From an uncultured Carboxylicivirga sp. (GTDB lineage: Bacteria > Bacteroidota > Bacteroidia > Bacteroidales > Marinilabiliaceae): a stretch of DNA of 64,000 bases. A program made the translations under genes and the position numbers. Below are positions 43,471 through 53,242 of the stretch, piece by piece. Where the stretch lies: positions 1-64,000 of the forward strand of contig CANLLN010000012.1 of NCBI GenBank assembly GCA_947491945.1, written 5' to 3'. The notes beneath the pieces were generated by a model that was not told the origin of the DNA, did not search any database, and saw only the letters and a program-made list of their open reading frames with translations. Positions within the stretch are counted from its first letter, which is position 1; every line of letters begins with the position of its first letter.

Positions 43471-44211
43471 ATGCAAGTGAAATTTAGTAAGCAGCAACAG
43501 GCATTTATACAAAAGGTACGACAAACAGCCGGTAAAGCCATCAACCAACATCAGATGATTTGTGCAAACGATGAGATACTGATTGCCGTGTCGGGTGGTA
43601 AGGATAGCCTGGCGCTGCTGGAAATACTGGCTTCAAGAAAAAAGGCCCTCCCCATTAATTATACCTTGCATGCCGCACACATTATCACCGAGGATGTACC
43701 CTACCAAATAGATACGCAATGGCTGCAAAACTTTTGCAATTCCCTTGATGTAAAACTGCATCTGATTACTACACGTGCCAATCTGTCCACAGCCGGCAAG
43801 AAAAAGCCCTGTTTTGCCTGTTCGCGCAACCGCCGAAAAGAACTATTTCAACTGGCCCACAGACTGGGGATAAAGAAACTAGCTCTTGGCCATCATCTAG
43901 ATGATGCTGTAGAAACGCTAGTTATGAACATGGCCCAACATGCCAATATCTCTTCCATACCGGCCAGCCTCAATATGTTTGATTCAAAACTTCAAATAAT
44001 TCGTCCTTTAATACAGTTAACCAACGATGAAATGAAAAAATATGCAAAACTTATGGGTTTTAAATCGTTGAAAAGAGAATGTCCCTATGAAGACCACACC
44101 ATACGTCAGAAGGCACGTAGCATTGTGGAGCAGATGAGCAGCATCAACCCCAAGGCACGCATTAATCTGTTTAACTCCATGAAGAAAATTGATTTTGAAT
44201 ATTTGCCATAA
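43471..44211 (+). CDS. ttcA: tRNA 2-thiocytidine(32) synthetase-like protein (TtcA family)
   Basis: A 246-residue PP-loop ATPase that sulfurates cytidine 32 of tRNA. The PP-loop SGGKDSLALL is at about residues 43-52; the CxxC motif appears as CFACSRNRRK at about 116-125, and GHHLDDAVETLVMNM is typical of the family. A second pair of Cys residues, as in the [Fe-S] TtcA enzymes, is only partly visible (one Cys in LKRECPYE). I chose the ATG at 43471 (MQVKFSKQ); the in-frame TTG at 43450 lies inside the putative promoter. It stands alone between the MCP gene (divergent) and typA. Confidence 0.85.
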   Translation: MQVKFSKQQQAFIQKVRQTAGKAINQHQMICANDEILIAVSGGKDSLALLEILASRKKALPINYTLHAAHIITEDVPYQIDTQWLQNFCNSLDVKLHLITTRANLSTAGKKKPCFACSRNRRKELFQLAHRLGIKKLALGHHLDDAVETLVMNMAQHANISSIPASLNMFDSKLQIIRPLIQLTNDEMKKYAKLMGFKSLKRECPYEDHTIRQKARSIVEQMSSINPKARINLFNSMKKIDFEYLP

Positions 44212-44349
44212 ACCATACAAGGACAAACATATCAAGATTTGAATACCAAGACTATTGGCCGTTCGCACAAAATATTCAACACAAAAAAAAACGAATATCA
44301 GCTTTTGGACACCAAAAGCCTACCCAGCAAAAAACTAGCCCATACTGCC

Positions 44350-44368
44350 TTTTACAGATCCTGTAAAA
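44350..44368 (+). repeat. Perfect 8-bp hairpin in the ttcA-typA gap
   Basis: TTTTACAG (44350-44357) pairs with CTGTAAAA (44361-44368) around ATC. A run of eight T follows about 18 bases later. The gap 44212-44522 otherwise contains only A+T-rich sequence and the typA promoter box, and I see no gene in it. Confidence 0.45.
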
Positions 44369-44493
44369 AGATGTGGAATTTCGTTTTTTTTACACCCTCT
44401 AAGCACCCCAAAAAGCCCTGTATCTTACTCAATAATAATAACCTTCATTTATTTTTTTTACACCGCTTAACACGCTAAACCAAAAATAAGCAG

Positions 44494-44501
44494 TAACTTT
44501 G
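44494..44501 (+). promoter_or_regulatory. -7 box upstream of typA
   Basis: TAACTTTG at 44494-44501, 21 bases before the ATG at 44523. It argues against the in-frame ATG at 44499, which falls inside the box. Confidence 0.55.
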
Positions 44502-44522
44502 CGCCTCATTTGGATTTTAGCT

Positions 44523-46325
44523 ATGCAAGAGATTAGAAACGTTGCCATCATCGCCCACGTTGACCACGGTAAAACCACCATGGTAGACAAGATGTTACTG
44601 GCCGGAAAACTATTTAAGGATCACCAGGATGTTGGTGAACTCATTATGGATAACAATGACCTGGAGCGCGAACGCGGCATCACCATTTTGTCGAAAAACG
44701 TGTCGGTCATGTGGAAAGGGATAAAAATTAACATCATTGACACACCGGGTCACTCCGACTTTGGCGGTGAAGTGGAGCGCGTGCTGAACATGGCCGATGG
44801 TGTGTTACTGTTGGTAGATGCCTTTGAAGGCCCCATGCCACAGACACGCTTTGTGCTGCAAAAGGCAATATCTCTTGGACTAAAACCCATCGTGGTTATT
44901 AATAAGGTAGATAAACCCAACTGTCGTCCTGAAGAGGTACACGAGGATGTTTTCGACCTTATGTTCTCATTGGATGCCACCGAAGACCAGCTTGACTTTC
45001 CATCGGTTTATGGATCGGCGAAGGAAAACTGGATGAGCACAGATTGGAAAAAGAAAACCGATAACATCGAAGCAGTTTTTGATGCTATCATTGAACACAT
45101 ACCCGCCCCTGCCATTAACAAGGGAACGCCCCAACTGCAAATTACCTCGCTGGATCACAGTAAATATCTGGGACGTATTGCCATTGGACGCCTTCACCGC
45201 GGTGAGCTGAGCGTGAACCAGGATGTGAGCCTGGTAAAACGTGATGGCAGCATTACCCGTACCCGTATTAAAGAGCTACACGTTTTTGACGGACTGGGAC
45301 GCACCAAAGTAGATAAAGTAGCCTGTGGCGAACTGTGTGCCCTTATCGGTGTTGAAGGATTTGATATTGGCGATACCGTCGCTGATTTTGAAAATCCTGA
45401 ACCCCTTCCTCCCATTGCCATTGATGAGCCTACCATGAGTATGTTATTTACCATTAACAACTCGCCTTTCTTTGGTAAAGAGGGTAAATATGTTACCTCA
45501 CGTCATATCAAAGATCGATTAACTAAAGAGCTGGAAAAAAACCTTGCACTGCGCGTTGAAGATACTGACTCGGCCGATGCCTGGAATGTATACGGACGAG
45601 GTGTACTGCACTTGTCGGTGCTTATTGAGACCATGCGCCGCGAGGGTTATGAGTTGCAGGTAGGACAGCCCCGTGTTATCATCAAAGAAGAGATGGGCGA
45701 GAAACTGGAGCCGGTTGAAGACTTAACCATTGACCTGCCGGAAGAACACTCGGGCAAGGCCATTGAAATGGTGTCGCAGCGCAAGGGCGATCTTAAATCG
45801 ATGGAGAAAAAAGGTGAACGCGTGCATCTGGAGTTTAACATACCGTCGCGTGGTATTATCGGACTGCGTAGCAACCTACTAACAGCCACACAGGGAGAAG
45901 CTATCATGGCACACCGCTTCATCGAGTTCCAGCCCTGGAAAGGAAGTATCGAAAAGCGCATCAACGGATCACTCATCGTACTTGAATCGGGCACAGCGAT
46001 TGCCTATGCACTGGATAAACTACAGGACCGTGGTAAATTCTTTGTATCGCCCCAGGAAGATGTTTACATGGGACAGGTGATTGGTGAGAACAACCGCGAG
46101 GGTGACCTTACTGTTAATGTTACAAAAACTAAAAAGCTAAGCAACATGCGTTCGGCCGGTGCCGACGATAAAGTAAAACTGGCACCCCCAATTGTCTTTA
46201 GCCTCGAGGAAGCACTGGAATATATACAGGGCGATGAATATGTGGAAGTAACACCAAGTGCTATCCGCCTGCGTAAAATTTTACTGCTAGAGCACGAACG
46301 CAAACGCGCTTCCAAAGGAGAATAA
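44523..46325 (+). CDS. typA: Translational GTPase TypA/BipA
   Basis: A 600-residue ribosome-associated GTPase related to EF-G, which helps 50S assembly and translation under stress such as cold. G1 AHVDHGKTT (about 9-17), G3 [14 protein letters not shown] and G4 NKVD are intact, followed by domains II, III, V and the BipA-specific C-terminal domain ([18 protein letters not shown] ... [17 protein letters not shown]). I chose the ATG at 44523 (MQEIRNVAI), which matches the family N-terminus. It has its own -7 box and a terminator, so it is monocistronic. Confidence 0.97.
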   Translation: MQEIRNVAIIAHVDHGKTTMVDKMLLAGKLFKDHQDVGELIMDNNDLERERGITILSKNVSVMWKGIKINIIDTPGHSDFGGEVERVLNMADGVLLLVDAFEGPMPQTRFVLQKAISLGLKPIVVINKVDKPNCRPEEVHEDVFDLMFSLDATEDQLDFPSVYGSAKENWMSTDWKKKTDNIEAVFDAIIEHIPAPAINKGTPQLQITSLDHSKYLGRIAIGRLHRGELSVNQDVSLVKRDGSITRTRIKELHVFDGLGRTKVDKVACGELCALIGVEGFDIGDTVADFENPEPLPPIAIDEPTMSMLFTINNSPFFGKEGKYVTSRHIKDRLTKELEKNLALRVEDTDSADAWNVYGRGVLHLSVLIETMRREGYELQVGQPRVIIKEEMGEKLEPVEDLTIDLPEEHSGKAIEMVSQRKGDLKSMEKKGERVHLEFNIPSRGIIGLRSNLLTATQGEAIMAHRFIEFQPWKGSIEKRINGSLIVLESGTAIAYALDKLQDRGKFFVSPQEDVYMGQVIGENNREGDLTVNVTKTKKLSNMRSAGADDKVKLAPPIVFSLEEALEYIQGDEYVEVTPSAIRLRKILLLEHERKRASKGE

Positions 46326-46363
46326 TAGCCATACGGTGATTAAAAATCATCGAATATAAAATC

Positions 46364-46398
46364 AGGGAGGTGACAATAACAATCATCTCCCTTTCTTT
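46364..46398 (+). terminator. Intrinsic terminator after typA
   Basis: AGGGAGGTGA (46364-46373) pairs with TCATCTCCCT (46383-46392) with one wobble around a nine-base loop, then TTTCTTT. Confidence 0.8.
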
Positions 46399-46448
46399 AT
46401 TTTACAGCCTTTTGTATATTCATTGCTCCCGCCATAAATTGAAAGACC

Positions 46449-47102
46449 ATGTTTATTAACTTACATACCCACACCCCTGAAGCCGATGAAGAAAGCATGG
46501 CCATCATTCAAAAGGAGGCGAGTTTTCCTTCTGATAAAGCAGGTGCAAAGCTCTTGCATTCGAAAGGCATACATCCCTGGCATATTACACCCGACTGGAA
46601 AAATAAAATACAGATGGTCGCCCCTGCTCCCGGTCTGCTGGCCATTGGTGAGTGTGGCCTGGACAGACATAAAGGCGCGGATCTGGACACGCAAAAAGAG
46701 GTATTTGAAGCTCACATCGCTTTGTCCGAACAACTCAAGCTTCCGCTTATTATTCACTGCGTAAAAGCCTATTCCGATATCATTAAAATGCGAAAAGATC
46801 TTAGGCCTGAACAAGACTGGATATTCCACGCTTATAATGCGGGCAGGCAGACAACAGAACAAGCTCTGAAACACGGTTTTTATTTTTCGATGGGTAAAGC
46901 AATCCTAAATCATTCCTCTAAAGCCGTCCAATCGTTGAACCATATTCCCACCCATCGCTTATTTTTGGAGACGGATGATGAACCAACCCTTAAGATTACG
47001 GCCATCTATGAAAAAGCTGCATATATTTTAAATCTTGAATCTGTTAAATTACAGCATATTATTCAAGATAACTTTAAGCAAGTATTCAATGTCAATGTTT
47101 GA
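46449..47102 (+). CDS. TatD-family metal-dependent hydrolase
   Basis: A 217-residue TIM-barrel hydrolase of the TatD type. The metal-binding N-terminal motif is NLHTHT (about 4-9), followed by GIHPWH, IGECGLDRH, IHCVKAYSD and the late FLETDDEP, which supply the expected His, Glu and Asp ligands. It is shorter than the roughly 260-residue E. coli TatD, consistent with compact Bacteroidota members. TatD proteins act as 3'-5' DNases on damaged or single-stranded DNA, but substrates of the short forms are not established. Its end overlaps the start of the TauE/SafE gene. Confidence 0.85.
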   Translation: MFINLHTHTPEADEESMAIIQKEASFPSDKAGAKLLHSKGIHPWHITPDWKNKIQMVAPAPGLLAIGECGLDRHKGADLDTQKEVFEAHIALSEQLKLPLIIHCVKAYSDIIKMRKDLRPEQDWIFHAYNAGRQTTEQALKHGFYFSMGKAILNHSSKAVQSLNHIPTHRLFLETDDEPTLKITAIYEKAAYILNLESVKLQHIIQDNFKQVFNVNV

Positions 47103-47853
47103 AATTATTAATCCATTAAATAGTAGCTGGACCACGTGGGGACTCACCATGATGGCGGCCTTTTTTATCGGTGTATCCAAAGGTGGCCTCAAGGGGCTAT
47201 CCATGTTTGTTATCCCTTTATTTGCTCACCTCTACGGCGGCAAGGCATCGGTAGGCATATTGCTCCCCTGCCTCCTGATGGGCGATATTATGGCGCTTCG
47301 TTTCTTCTACAAAAATGCCCACATTAAATTAATCTTGAAGCTAATACCCCCTGCAATCATAGGCATCCTGGCAGCTGTATATTTGGGCACTAAAATTAAC
47401 GACACCCAGTTTAAATATGCCATGGGTGCCACCATACTGATTTGTGTCGGCTTGCTTCTCTACAACGAGTTTAAGGGTAAGATTGACATGTCGGGATCAA
47501 AAACCTTTGGCAATGCACTGGGCTTTTCGGGCGGTTTTGCCACCATGATAGGCAACGCCGCCGGTCCAATATTTAATCTGTACCTATTGTCCATGCGACT
47601 CCCTAAAGCTGCCTTTATTGGCACGGGTGCCTGGTTTTATCTCCTACTCAATACATTTAAGGTGCCCTTCCATGTATTTAGCTGGCAAACCATTAGCGGA
47701 TCTACTTTTCAGCTTAATCTGTTAATGTTTCCCGTAGTGATCTTAGGCACCTTCACAGGTAAACGTATTGTTGGACACATACCCGAGAAGCCCTATCGCT
47801 ATTTAATCTATGCCATCACGCTTATATCTGCCCTCTTTTTGTTTATCAGATAA
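47089..47853 (+). CDS. TauE/SafE-family sulfite/anion exporter-like protein
   Basis: A 254-residue inner-membrane protein with about eight helices. FFIGVSKGGLKGL near the N-terminus and GNALGFSGGFATMIGNAAGPIFNLYLLS in the middle mark the two half-repeats of the TauE/SafE family, which exports sulfite, sulfoacetate or related anions; exact substrates are rarely known. I chose the ATG at 47089 (MSMFEIINP), which overlaps the TatD gene by 14 bases; the ATG six bases later is equally possible. The gene may be cotranscribed with the TatD gene. Confidence 0.87.
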   Translation: MSMFEIINPLNSSWTTWGLTMMAAFFIGVSKGGLKGLSMFVIPLFAHLYGGKASVGILLPCLLMGDIMALRFFYKNAHIKLILKLIPPAIIGILAAVYLGTKINDTQFKYAMGATILICVGLLLYNEFKGKIDMSGSKTFGNALGFSGGFATMIGNAAGPIFNLYLLSMRLPKAAFIGTGAWFYLLLNTFKVPFHVFSWQTISGSTFQLNLLMFPVVILGTFTGKRIVGHIPEKPYRYLIYAITLISALFLFIR

Positions 47854-47964
47854 GTCCCCGTTAAGCCTCCACCAAGAGATGCATTTTATCATTTAATTAT
47901 CAACATGATTATTGTACCTTTACGTTCATGATAAACAATTAATACTGAACTAAATCATACTGTA

Positions 47965-48984
47965 ATGAGCGATATCAATTGGAGCGACCTGTCATTCAGC
48001 TATATGAAGACAGACTACAACGTAAGATGTTATTACCGCGATGGCAAATGGGGTCAACTGGAAGTACACTCATCAGATCAGGTCAGCATCCACATGGCTG
48101 CCACCGGCTTACACTATGGCCAGGAGGCTTTTGAAGGTCTGAAAGCATTTAAAGGTAAAGATGGCAAAACGCGCCTATTCCGTATCAGAGAAAACGCCAA
48201 ACGCATGCGCAACTCAGCCATTGGCACTATGATGGCCGAAGTACCGGAAGACATCTTTGTCAATGCCATTCTAAAAGCCGTTGAATTAAACCAACGTTTC
48301 GTTCCTCCCTATGAATCAGGCGCCTCCTTATACATTCGCCCATTATTAGTTGGCACAGGTGCCAAAATTGGTGTGGCTCCCACCGACGAATACCTGTTTA
48401 TGGTTTTTGTAATGCCGGTAGGTCCTTATTTCAAGGAAGGCTTTAAGCCCACCAATATGATGATTTCGCGCAAATATGACCGTGCCGCTCCCCTGGGTAC
48501 CGGTAACATTAAGGTAGGCGGTAACTATGCAGCAAGTCTTCGTGCAGGCCACGAGGCACACAGCAAAGGCTATTCGGCCGTGCTTTTCCTTGACAGTAAA
48601 GAGAAAAAGTACATTGACGAGTGCGGCCCTGCTAATTTCTTTGGCATCAAAAACAACTGCTATGTAACGCCCAAGTCAGCATCCATATTACCCTCTATCA
48701 CCAATATGAGCCTTTGCCAGCTGGCCGAGGACATGGGATTAACGGTAGAACGCCGCCCCATACCACTGGAAGAGCTGGGTACTTTTGAAGAGGCAGGTGC
48801 TTGTGGCACTGCTGCTGTTATCAGCCCCATTGGCCGCATTGATGATGTAGAAGCGGATCATTCCTATGTATTCAGTAAAGATGGTAAGCCGGGTGCCATA
48901 TCCGAGAAGCTGTACAATAAACTGCGCGCCATTCAGTATGGCGATGAGCCGGATACTCATGGCTGGGTAACTGTTGTTGAATAG
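47965..48984 (+). CDS. ilvE: Branched-chain amino acid aminotransferase
   Basis: A 339-residue class IV PLP aminotransferase that carries out the last step of valine, leucine and isoleucine synthesis and the first step of their breakdown. The Schiff-base lysine is Lys183 in GNIKVGGNYAAS; LHYGQEAFEGLKAF and the late ACGTAAVISPIG are hallmarks of the eukaryote-like BCAT group common in Bacteroidota. The length is normal. It is monocistronic, with a TACCTTTA box (47915-47922) upstream and a strong terminator downstream. Confidence 0.95.
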   Translation: MSDINWSDLSFSYMKTDYNVRCYYRDGKWGQLEVHSSDQVSIHMAATGLHYGQEAFEGLKAFKGKDGKTRLFRIRENAKRMRNSAIGTMMAEVPEDIFVNAILKAVELNQRFVPPYESGASLYIRPLLVGTGAKIGVAPTDEYLFMVFVMPVGPYFKEGFKPTNMMISRKYDRAAPLGTGNIKVGGNYAASLRAGHEAHSKGYSAVLFLDSKEKKYIDECGPANFFGIKNNCYVTPKSASILPSITNMSLCQLAEDMGLTVERRPIPLEELGTFEEAGACGTAAVISPIGRIDDVEADHSYVFSKDGKPGAISEKLYNKLRAIQYGDEPDTHGWVTVVE

Positions 48985-49008
48985 CAACAATTTAAAAAAA
49001 TAATTCAC

Positions 49009-49041
49009 GAAGGGTTTTGCAATCGCGCAAAACCCTTTTTT
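49009..49041 (+). terminator. Intrinsic terminator after ilvE
   Basis: AAGGGTTTTGC (49010-49020) pairs perfectly with GCAAAACCCTT (49027-49037) around a six-base loop, followed by T residues to 49041. Confidence 0.88.
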
Positions 49042-49267
49042 ATGGTCACAATATTGGCTTTTAAAATTCATATTCCTTATTTTTACGCCTTTATGAGCGC
49101 AATCTCTCTTCACATATTCAACCTTCAGGAGTCGGTATAAAAGGCAGTAATTAGAGTTGAGCCTTCAATTCATTACTGTCCAATCTGCTCACTTTGCCCA
49201 TGCAACGGTTATTTAGCCGTGACTGCCCGGGCTGATTTTCTATTTTTTAAATCATAAAATTGATGTA

Positions 49268-49807
49268 ATGGAACACTTGCTATATGAAGGTGGTCGAGAC
49301 AATGAGATCATCGCGCTATTTAAACAAACATTTACCGACTCAGAAGGAAAGGATGAAGGCAAGCTAATTGCCGACTTGGTAAAACGATTTTTGCAAAACA
49401 CACCAAGGAAAGATGTATCTGTTTTTCTAACTATCGTAAAGAATCAGGTGGTGGGAAGCGTCATTTTTTCCAGGTTGACATTTGAGGAAAGTAAGGTCAA
49501 CACCTGGCTGCTATCCCCTGCGGCGGTGGCTACCTCGATGCAAGGGAAAGGTGTTGGGCAAGGCCTGATTAACTTCGCCCATGACTTCCTAAAAAAGAAA
49601 GGCGTGCAGCAAGTAATAACTTATGGTGATATTAACTTCTATTCAAAGGTAGGCTATCAACCCATCACGGAAGCGATCATCCCATCTCCTTTAAAGCTAA
49701 GGTATCCTGAAGGCTGGATTGCGCAATCATTAAAAGGAGAAAGTATAATCCCTATTAGCGGTAAGACTTATTGCGTTGAGGCAATTAATCATACCGAATT
49801 ATGGTGA
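49268..49807 (+). CDS. GNAT family N-acetyltransferase, YhbS-like
   Basis: A 179-residue acetyltransferase. The acetyl-CoA loop MQGKGVGQGLINFA is at about residues 92-105, and the C-terminal YSKVGYQPI resembles the usual YxxxGF. The overall layout (LSPAAVATSMQGKGVG then a TYGDINFYSKVGY segment) is of the YhbS/predicted N-acetyltransferase type. The substrate is unknown. It stands alone between the ilvE terminator and rsgA, and this stretch (49.1-51.1 kb) is visibly more A+T rich than the flanking genes. Confidence 0.85.
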   Translation: MEHLLYEGGRDNEIIALFKQTFTDSEGKDEGKLIADLVKRFLQNTPRKDVSVFLTIVKNQVVGSVIFSRLTFEESKVNTWLLSPAAVATSMQGKGVGQGLINFAHDFLKKKGVQQVITYGDINFYSKVGYQPITEAIIPSPLKLRYPEGWIAQSLKGESIIPISGKTYCVEAINHTELW

Positions 49808-49985
49808 AATTAAAGATGCGTGAAATACTGGTAGAGCGTTCAATAAATTTTTGGGAACGATTCTTTGGAACATGACATTTATAAGGAACCATACCATAAG
49901 TGGTTTATTAAAAAGGTATTAATAAACTTACTACTAGTTTATATACATCAGGCCTACCCTACTTTTTCTTAAAAATCTTACAAAA

Positions 49986-51068
49986 ATGACAAAGCAAACA
50001 CATAATATCAAAGACTTAGGCTTCAGAGAATACCTAAGACAATATCGATCAGACAATGATCTGGAATCGCTCAATATAGGCAGGATCATTCTTGAACACA
50101 AAGAGCGCTATGCGGTTCTATGCGAACAAGGTGAAATAGACTGCGAACTCATTGGAAACCTGCGATTCACCGCACAGCAAAGATCCGACTTACCGGCAGT
50201 TGGCGATTGGGTGGCAGTCAATGAATATGATACTGGTAAAGGATTAATTCATGCCGTTTACCCAAGAGAGAATATCTTAGAAAGACAGGCAGTGGGACGA
50301 AATGGAGAGAAGCAAATAATAGCTACCAATATTGACTATGGTCTCATTGTTCAATCTGTAAACAGAGATTACAGTATCAACCGACTGGAGCGCTATATTA
50401 CCCTTTGTAATACGGCCAAGATCGAACCGATCATTGTGCTCAATAAGATTGATTTAATTGAACAAAAACAATTAAATAATATACTCAGCGAAGTAAATAA
50501 TCGAGTTAAAGGAATAATAGTAGTTGCCATTAGTAATTTAACAGGCGAAGGACTTGAGCAAATCAAGTCCGTGATTAAAGCTGGTAAAACCTATTGCCTG
50601 CTCGGTTCTTCAGGCGTAGGTAAATCCACGTTGATTAACACTTTAGCAGGTAATCAACGGATGAAAACCGGAGCCATTAATGAATCCATTGACAGGGGTA
50701 AGCATATTACCTCGCATCGGGAGCTAATCGTGCTTCAAACAGGTGGAATAATTATTGATAACCCCGGAATGCGCGAAGTTGGCCTTACTGATGATCAATC
50801 TGGCCTGGAAATCACCTTTGAAAAGATCTATGAACTGACCAAGGATTGTAAGTTCAAAGATTGTAGCCATCAAAATGAAAGTGGCTGTGCGATACTTGCA
50901 GCATTAGACACAGGAGAGCTGAACAAAGACACATACACCAACTTTATGAAGCTCAGACGAGAGGAAGCTCATTTTTCGGCTACCGTACACGAAAAACGGA
51001 AGAAGGAAAAAGCCTTTGGAAAAATGGTAAAACAATTTGTGAATCAGAAACACAAAAACAGAACTTAA
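49986..51068 (+). CDS. rsgA: Ribosome small-subunit-dependent GTPase RsgA
   Basis: A 360-residue circularly permuted GTPase that assists late 30S assembly. An N-terminal OB domain (about 30-105) is followed by G4 LNKIDLI, then G1 GSSGVGKSTL and G3 DNPGMREVG in permuted order, and a C-terminal zinc knuckle (CKFKDCSHQNESGC). It begins with a 30-residue extension and belongs to the longer RsgA form (about 350-360 residues) rather than the roughly 300-residue one. A second, shorter copy elsewhere in the genome is possible but not visible here. It is followed by a converging GT gene. Confidence 0.93.
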   Translation: MTKQTHNIKDLGFREYLRQYRSDNDLESLNIGRIILEHKERYAVLCEQGEIDCELIGNLRFTAQQRSDLPAVGDWVAVNEYDTGKGLIHAVYPRENILERQAVGRNGEKQIIATNIDYGLIVQSVNRDYSINRLERYITLCNTAKIEPIIVLNKIDLIEQKQLNNILSEVNNRVKGIIVVAISNLTGEGLEQIKSVIKAGKTYCLLGSSGVGKSTLINTLAGNQRMKTGAINESIDRGKHITSHRELIVLQTGGIIIDNPGMREVGLTDDQSGLEITFEKIYELTKDCKFKDCSHQNESGCAILAALDTGELNKDTYTNFMKLRREEAHFSATVHEKRKKEKAFGKMVKQFVNQKHKNRT

Positions 51069-51077
51069 TTGAGCAAC

Positions 51078-51118
51078 AGGAACGGTTCTCAAAAAACAAC
51101 ATTTAGGGAACCGTTCCT
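51078..51118 (+). terminator. Hairpin between rsgA and the converging glycosyltransferase
   Basis: AGGAACGGTTCTC (51078-51090) pairs with GGGAACCGTTCCT (51106-51118) with one wobble across a 15-base A-rich loop. The stem is symmetric enough to act for both converging genes, although no long T-run follows. Confidence 0.6.
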
Positions 51119-51156
51119 TAAATGCTTAATTAATCTAAAGCTTTCGAAAGACACTG

Positions 51157-51909
51157 CTAGAAACGCTTATTACGTGCCACGTAGCACACAAAACGCATCC
51201 CAATGGGTATATGTTGCCATAGGGTTGATAAAAGGCCAAAATAACGGCGCATAATATCAAAACGTTCCCGTAGTCCGGGTATGATGTTTTGCTTGGTTAA
51301 ACCTCCATCCAAGAAGCGCGACAGTATTTGCCGACTGTTATATACCGAGGAGGCAGCTTTAAGTGCCTGCAGGCACCATTCATAATCGGCTGAGAAACGG
51401 TAGTGGGTATTGTAAGGTGCCGCAATGGCTCGGGCCACAAGAATAGACTGATGACTCACAAGCATACCACGACGAAAATCTCTCCAGCATAAGGCTGAGG
51501 GTGGCTGCAAACGTCGCTCGCCAATTTCGTTGCCGTCAGCATCAATCATCAGGGTGTCACCATAAATTACATCGGGCAAGGAACCCTCCAATTGTTCCAC
51601 AAGCTGAGCAAGCGTATTGGGCGCATATATTTCATCACCCGCATTGATGAACCACACATAATGCCCACTTGCCAGCTTCAAGCCCTTATTCATGGCATCA
51701 TACAGCCCTTCATCAGGTTCGCTAATCCATTTTGATACAACGTCTTTATTATCCTTAATTAAATCGATTGTTCCATCATTAGAGGCACCATCGATAATAA
51801 TATATTCTATATTTGAATATTCCTGCGCGGCGATACTGTCGATGGTTTTTTGCAGTGTATTAACCCCATTATAAACAATTGTAATAATGCTAATAAGCGG
51901 CCTTTTCAT
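51157..51909 (-). CDS. Glycosyltransferase family 2
   Basis: A 250-residue GT-A glycosyltransferase. The N-terminus ISIITIVYNGVNTLQKTIDSI, the nucleotide-binding YIIIDGASNDGT and the metal-binding region WFINAGDEIY (in place of a plain DxD) match the WcaA/GT2 group typified by colanic-acid-type glycosyltransferases. The conserved later segment HQSILVARA and FSADYEWCLQALK also fits. It is cytoplasmic and lacks membrane helices. It sits six bases downstream of a GT4-type gene, and the two are probably cotranscribed, apparently outside the main polysaccharide locus. Confidence 0.88.
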   Translation of the reverse strand: MKRPLISIITIVYNGVNTLQKTIDSIAAQEYSNIEYIIIDGASNDGTIDLIKDNKDVVSKWISEPDEGLYDAMNKGLKLASGHYVWFINAGDEIYAPNTLAQLVEQLEGSLPDVIYGDTLMIDADGNEIGERRLQPPSALCWRDFRRGMLVSHQSILVARAIAAPYNTHYRFSADYEWCLQALKAASSVYNSRQILSRFLDGGLTKQNIIPGLRERFDIMRRYFGLLSTLWQHIPIGMRFVCYVARNKRF

Positions 51910-51915
51910 AAAGTA

Positions 51916-53178
51916 TTACCTTAATAGGGTTTTGTAAAGATCAATGTATTGTTGCGCTACATGAGCTTCGGCATACTTATCAAGCACTTTTTGCCGTGCC
52001 CTTGCCCTGTAACTTAGCCGGTCAGCCTGAAGAAGGGTATCGTAGATACCTGCTGCCAGGCTATTGGCATCACCCTTATCAGCTAGGTAACCCATTTCTT
52101 TATGCTTAACCATCTCCGGCACTCCTCCAATTCCAAAAGCCACTACAGGTGTTCCGCATGCCAAGGCCTCCATCACCGTATTGGGCAGGTTATCCTGCAA
52201 GGAGGGCAACACATACACATCGGCAGCACTGTACAAATCCACAAGGGTTTCGGGATTAGATATAAAATTAAGCATATGAGTCTTAAAGGGCAACAAACGC
52301 GAGGTATCCTCCTGCATTTTACCAAACACTACAAGCTCCACCTCTTCCTTCAGGTTAGGATACTGCCTGGCCAAAAGATCCAGCGCCTCCATCAAATAGC
52401 GCATTCCTTTGCGAGGATCATTAACATTGGCAGCTCCAAACAGCAAAAGCCTCTTCCCTCTTGGCAGGCTCAGACGATCACGCGCCTCATTGGCATTACG
52501 CGGCATATAAAATTCAGTATCAATGGGGTTAGGAATATTGCAGTAATCTTTACCGTGCAGCAAAGCACTCTTCTTTGCTAAATCCCTCAACCAGGCGCTG
52601 CAAGCCACCACACTCAATCGCTTTTCGCTGTAAATCTTCTGCTTACCGGCAAAAACACGGGATGACAAATCATGCTTTCCGGGTCTTTTCAGAAAGGGAC
52701 AAAAAGCACATCCTGTTTTATAGGCAGTGCATTCACCGGCATAATGACAACCACCCGTAAAGGTCCACATATCATGCTGCGTCCACACAACAGGCTTGCC
52801 ACAGTTAAGTAGCTTATTCAGGCTATTAAGCGAAAGAAAACCCTGGTTAATCCAGTGAATATGAATCACATCGGCCTCCTGAACCAAAGGGTGACGGCTA
52901 ATATCCATGCCCGTATTGGCAGGTGAAAAGGCAAAGCGAACACTGGCATCGCGCTCATGAGGCAGAAACATAAGTCGTTCCCAGGCAAAACGGGCGAAAG
53001 CCTTATAGGCATAGAAGACACCACCGCCCGCGGCGTAAACCCCCGACTCCTGCCCTTTCCGATCCTGCACCAGCAACTTGGATTCAACACCCGCCTGCCG
53101 CAATGCCCTGTTAAGGCGACCTGCCGCTACAGCGGCTCCGCCGCCCACATCTGTTTTATTTATTTGAAGGATTTTCAA
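51916..53178 (-). CDS. Glycosyltransferase family 4 (GT-B)
   Basis: A 420-residue GT-B glycosyltransferase. The N-terminal domain starts ILQINKTDVGGGAAVAAGRL, and the C-terminal donor site shows the E-x7-E pattern in PNTVMEALACGTPVVAFGIGGVPEMV. WTQHDMWTFTGGCHYAGEC with a Cys cluster (GCAFCPF) is typical of the WcaC-like subgroup, which often pairs with the WcaA-like GT2 as here. I chose a TTG start at 53178 because it gives MKILQINK; an upstream TTG at 53205 is the alternative, and there is no ATG in frame. It follows nadB by 64 bases. Confidence 0.85.
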   Translation of the reverse strand: MKILQINKTDVGGGAAVAAGRLNRALRQAGVESKLLVQDRKGQESGVYAAGGGVFYAYKAFARFAWERLMFLPHERDASVRFAFSPANTGMDISRHPLVQEADVIHIHWINQGFLSLNSLNKLLNCGKPVVWTQHDMWTFTGGCHYAGECTAYKTGCAFCPFLKRPGKHDLSSRVFAGKQKIYSEKRLSVVACSAWLRDLAKKSALLHGKDYCNIPNPIDTEFYMPRNANEARDRLSLPRGKRLLLFGAANVNDPRKGMRYLMEALDLLARQYPNLKEEVELVVFGKMQEDTSRLLPFKTHMLNFISNPETLVDLYSAADVYVLPSLQDNLPNTVMEALACGTPVVAFGIGGVPEMVKHKEMGYLADKGDANSLAAGIYDTLLQADRLSYRARARQKVLDKYAEAHVAQQYIDLYKTLLR

Positions 53179-53242
53179 TATTTTACCGGGCTTATTGATT
53201 ACCAAACGCTTAAATTCATCTGTTCCAATCTACATCGTCATT

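Noticed and set aside
44239-44478. 79-residue rightward frame between ttcA and typA
   Set aside because: It is Lys/Asn/Phe rich as expected from translating A-rich DNA, contains a hairpin and poly-T run, and abuts the typA promoter.
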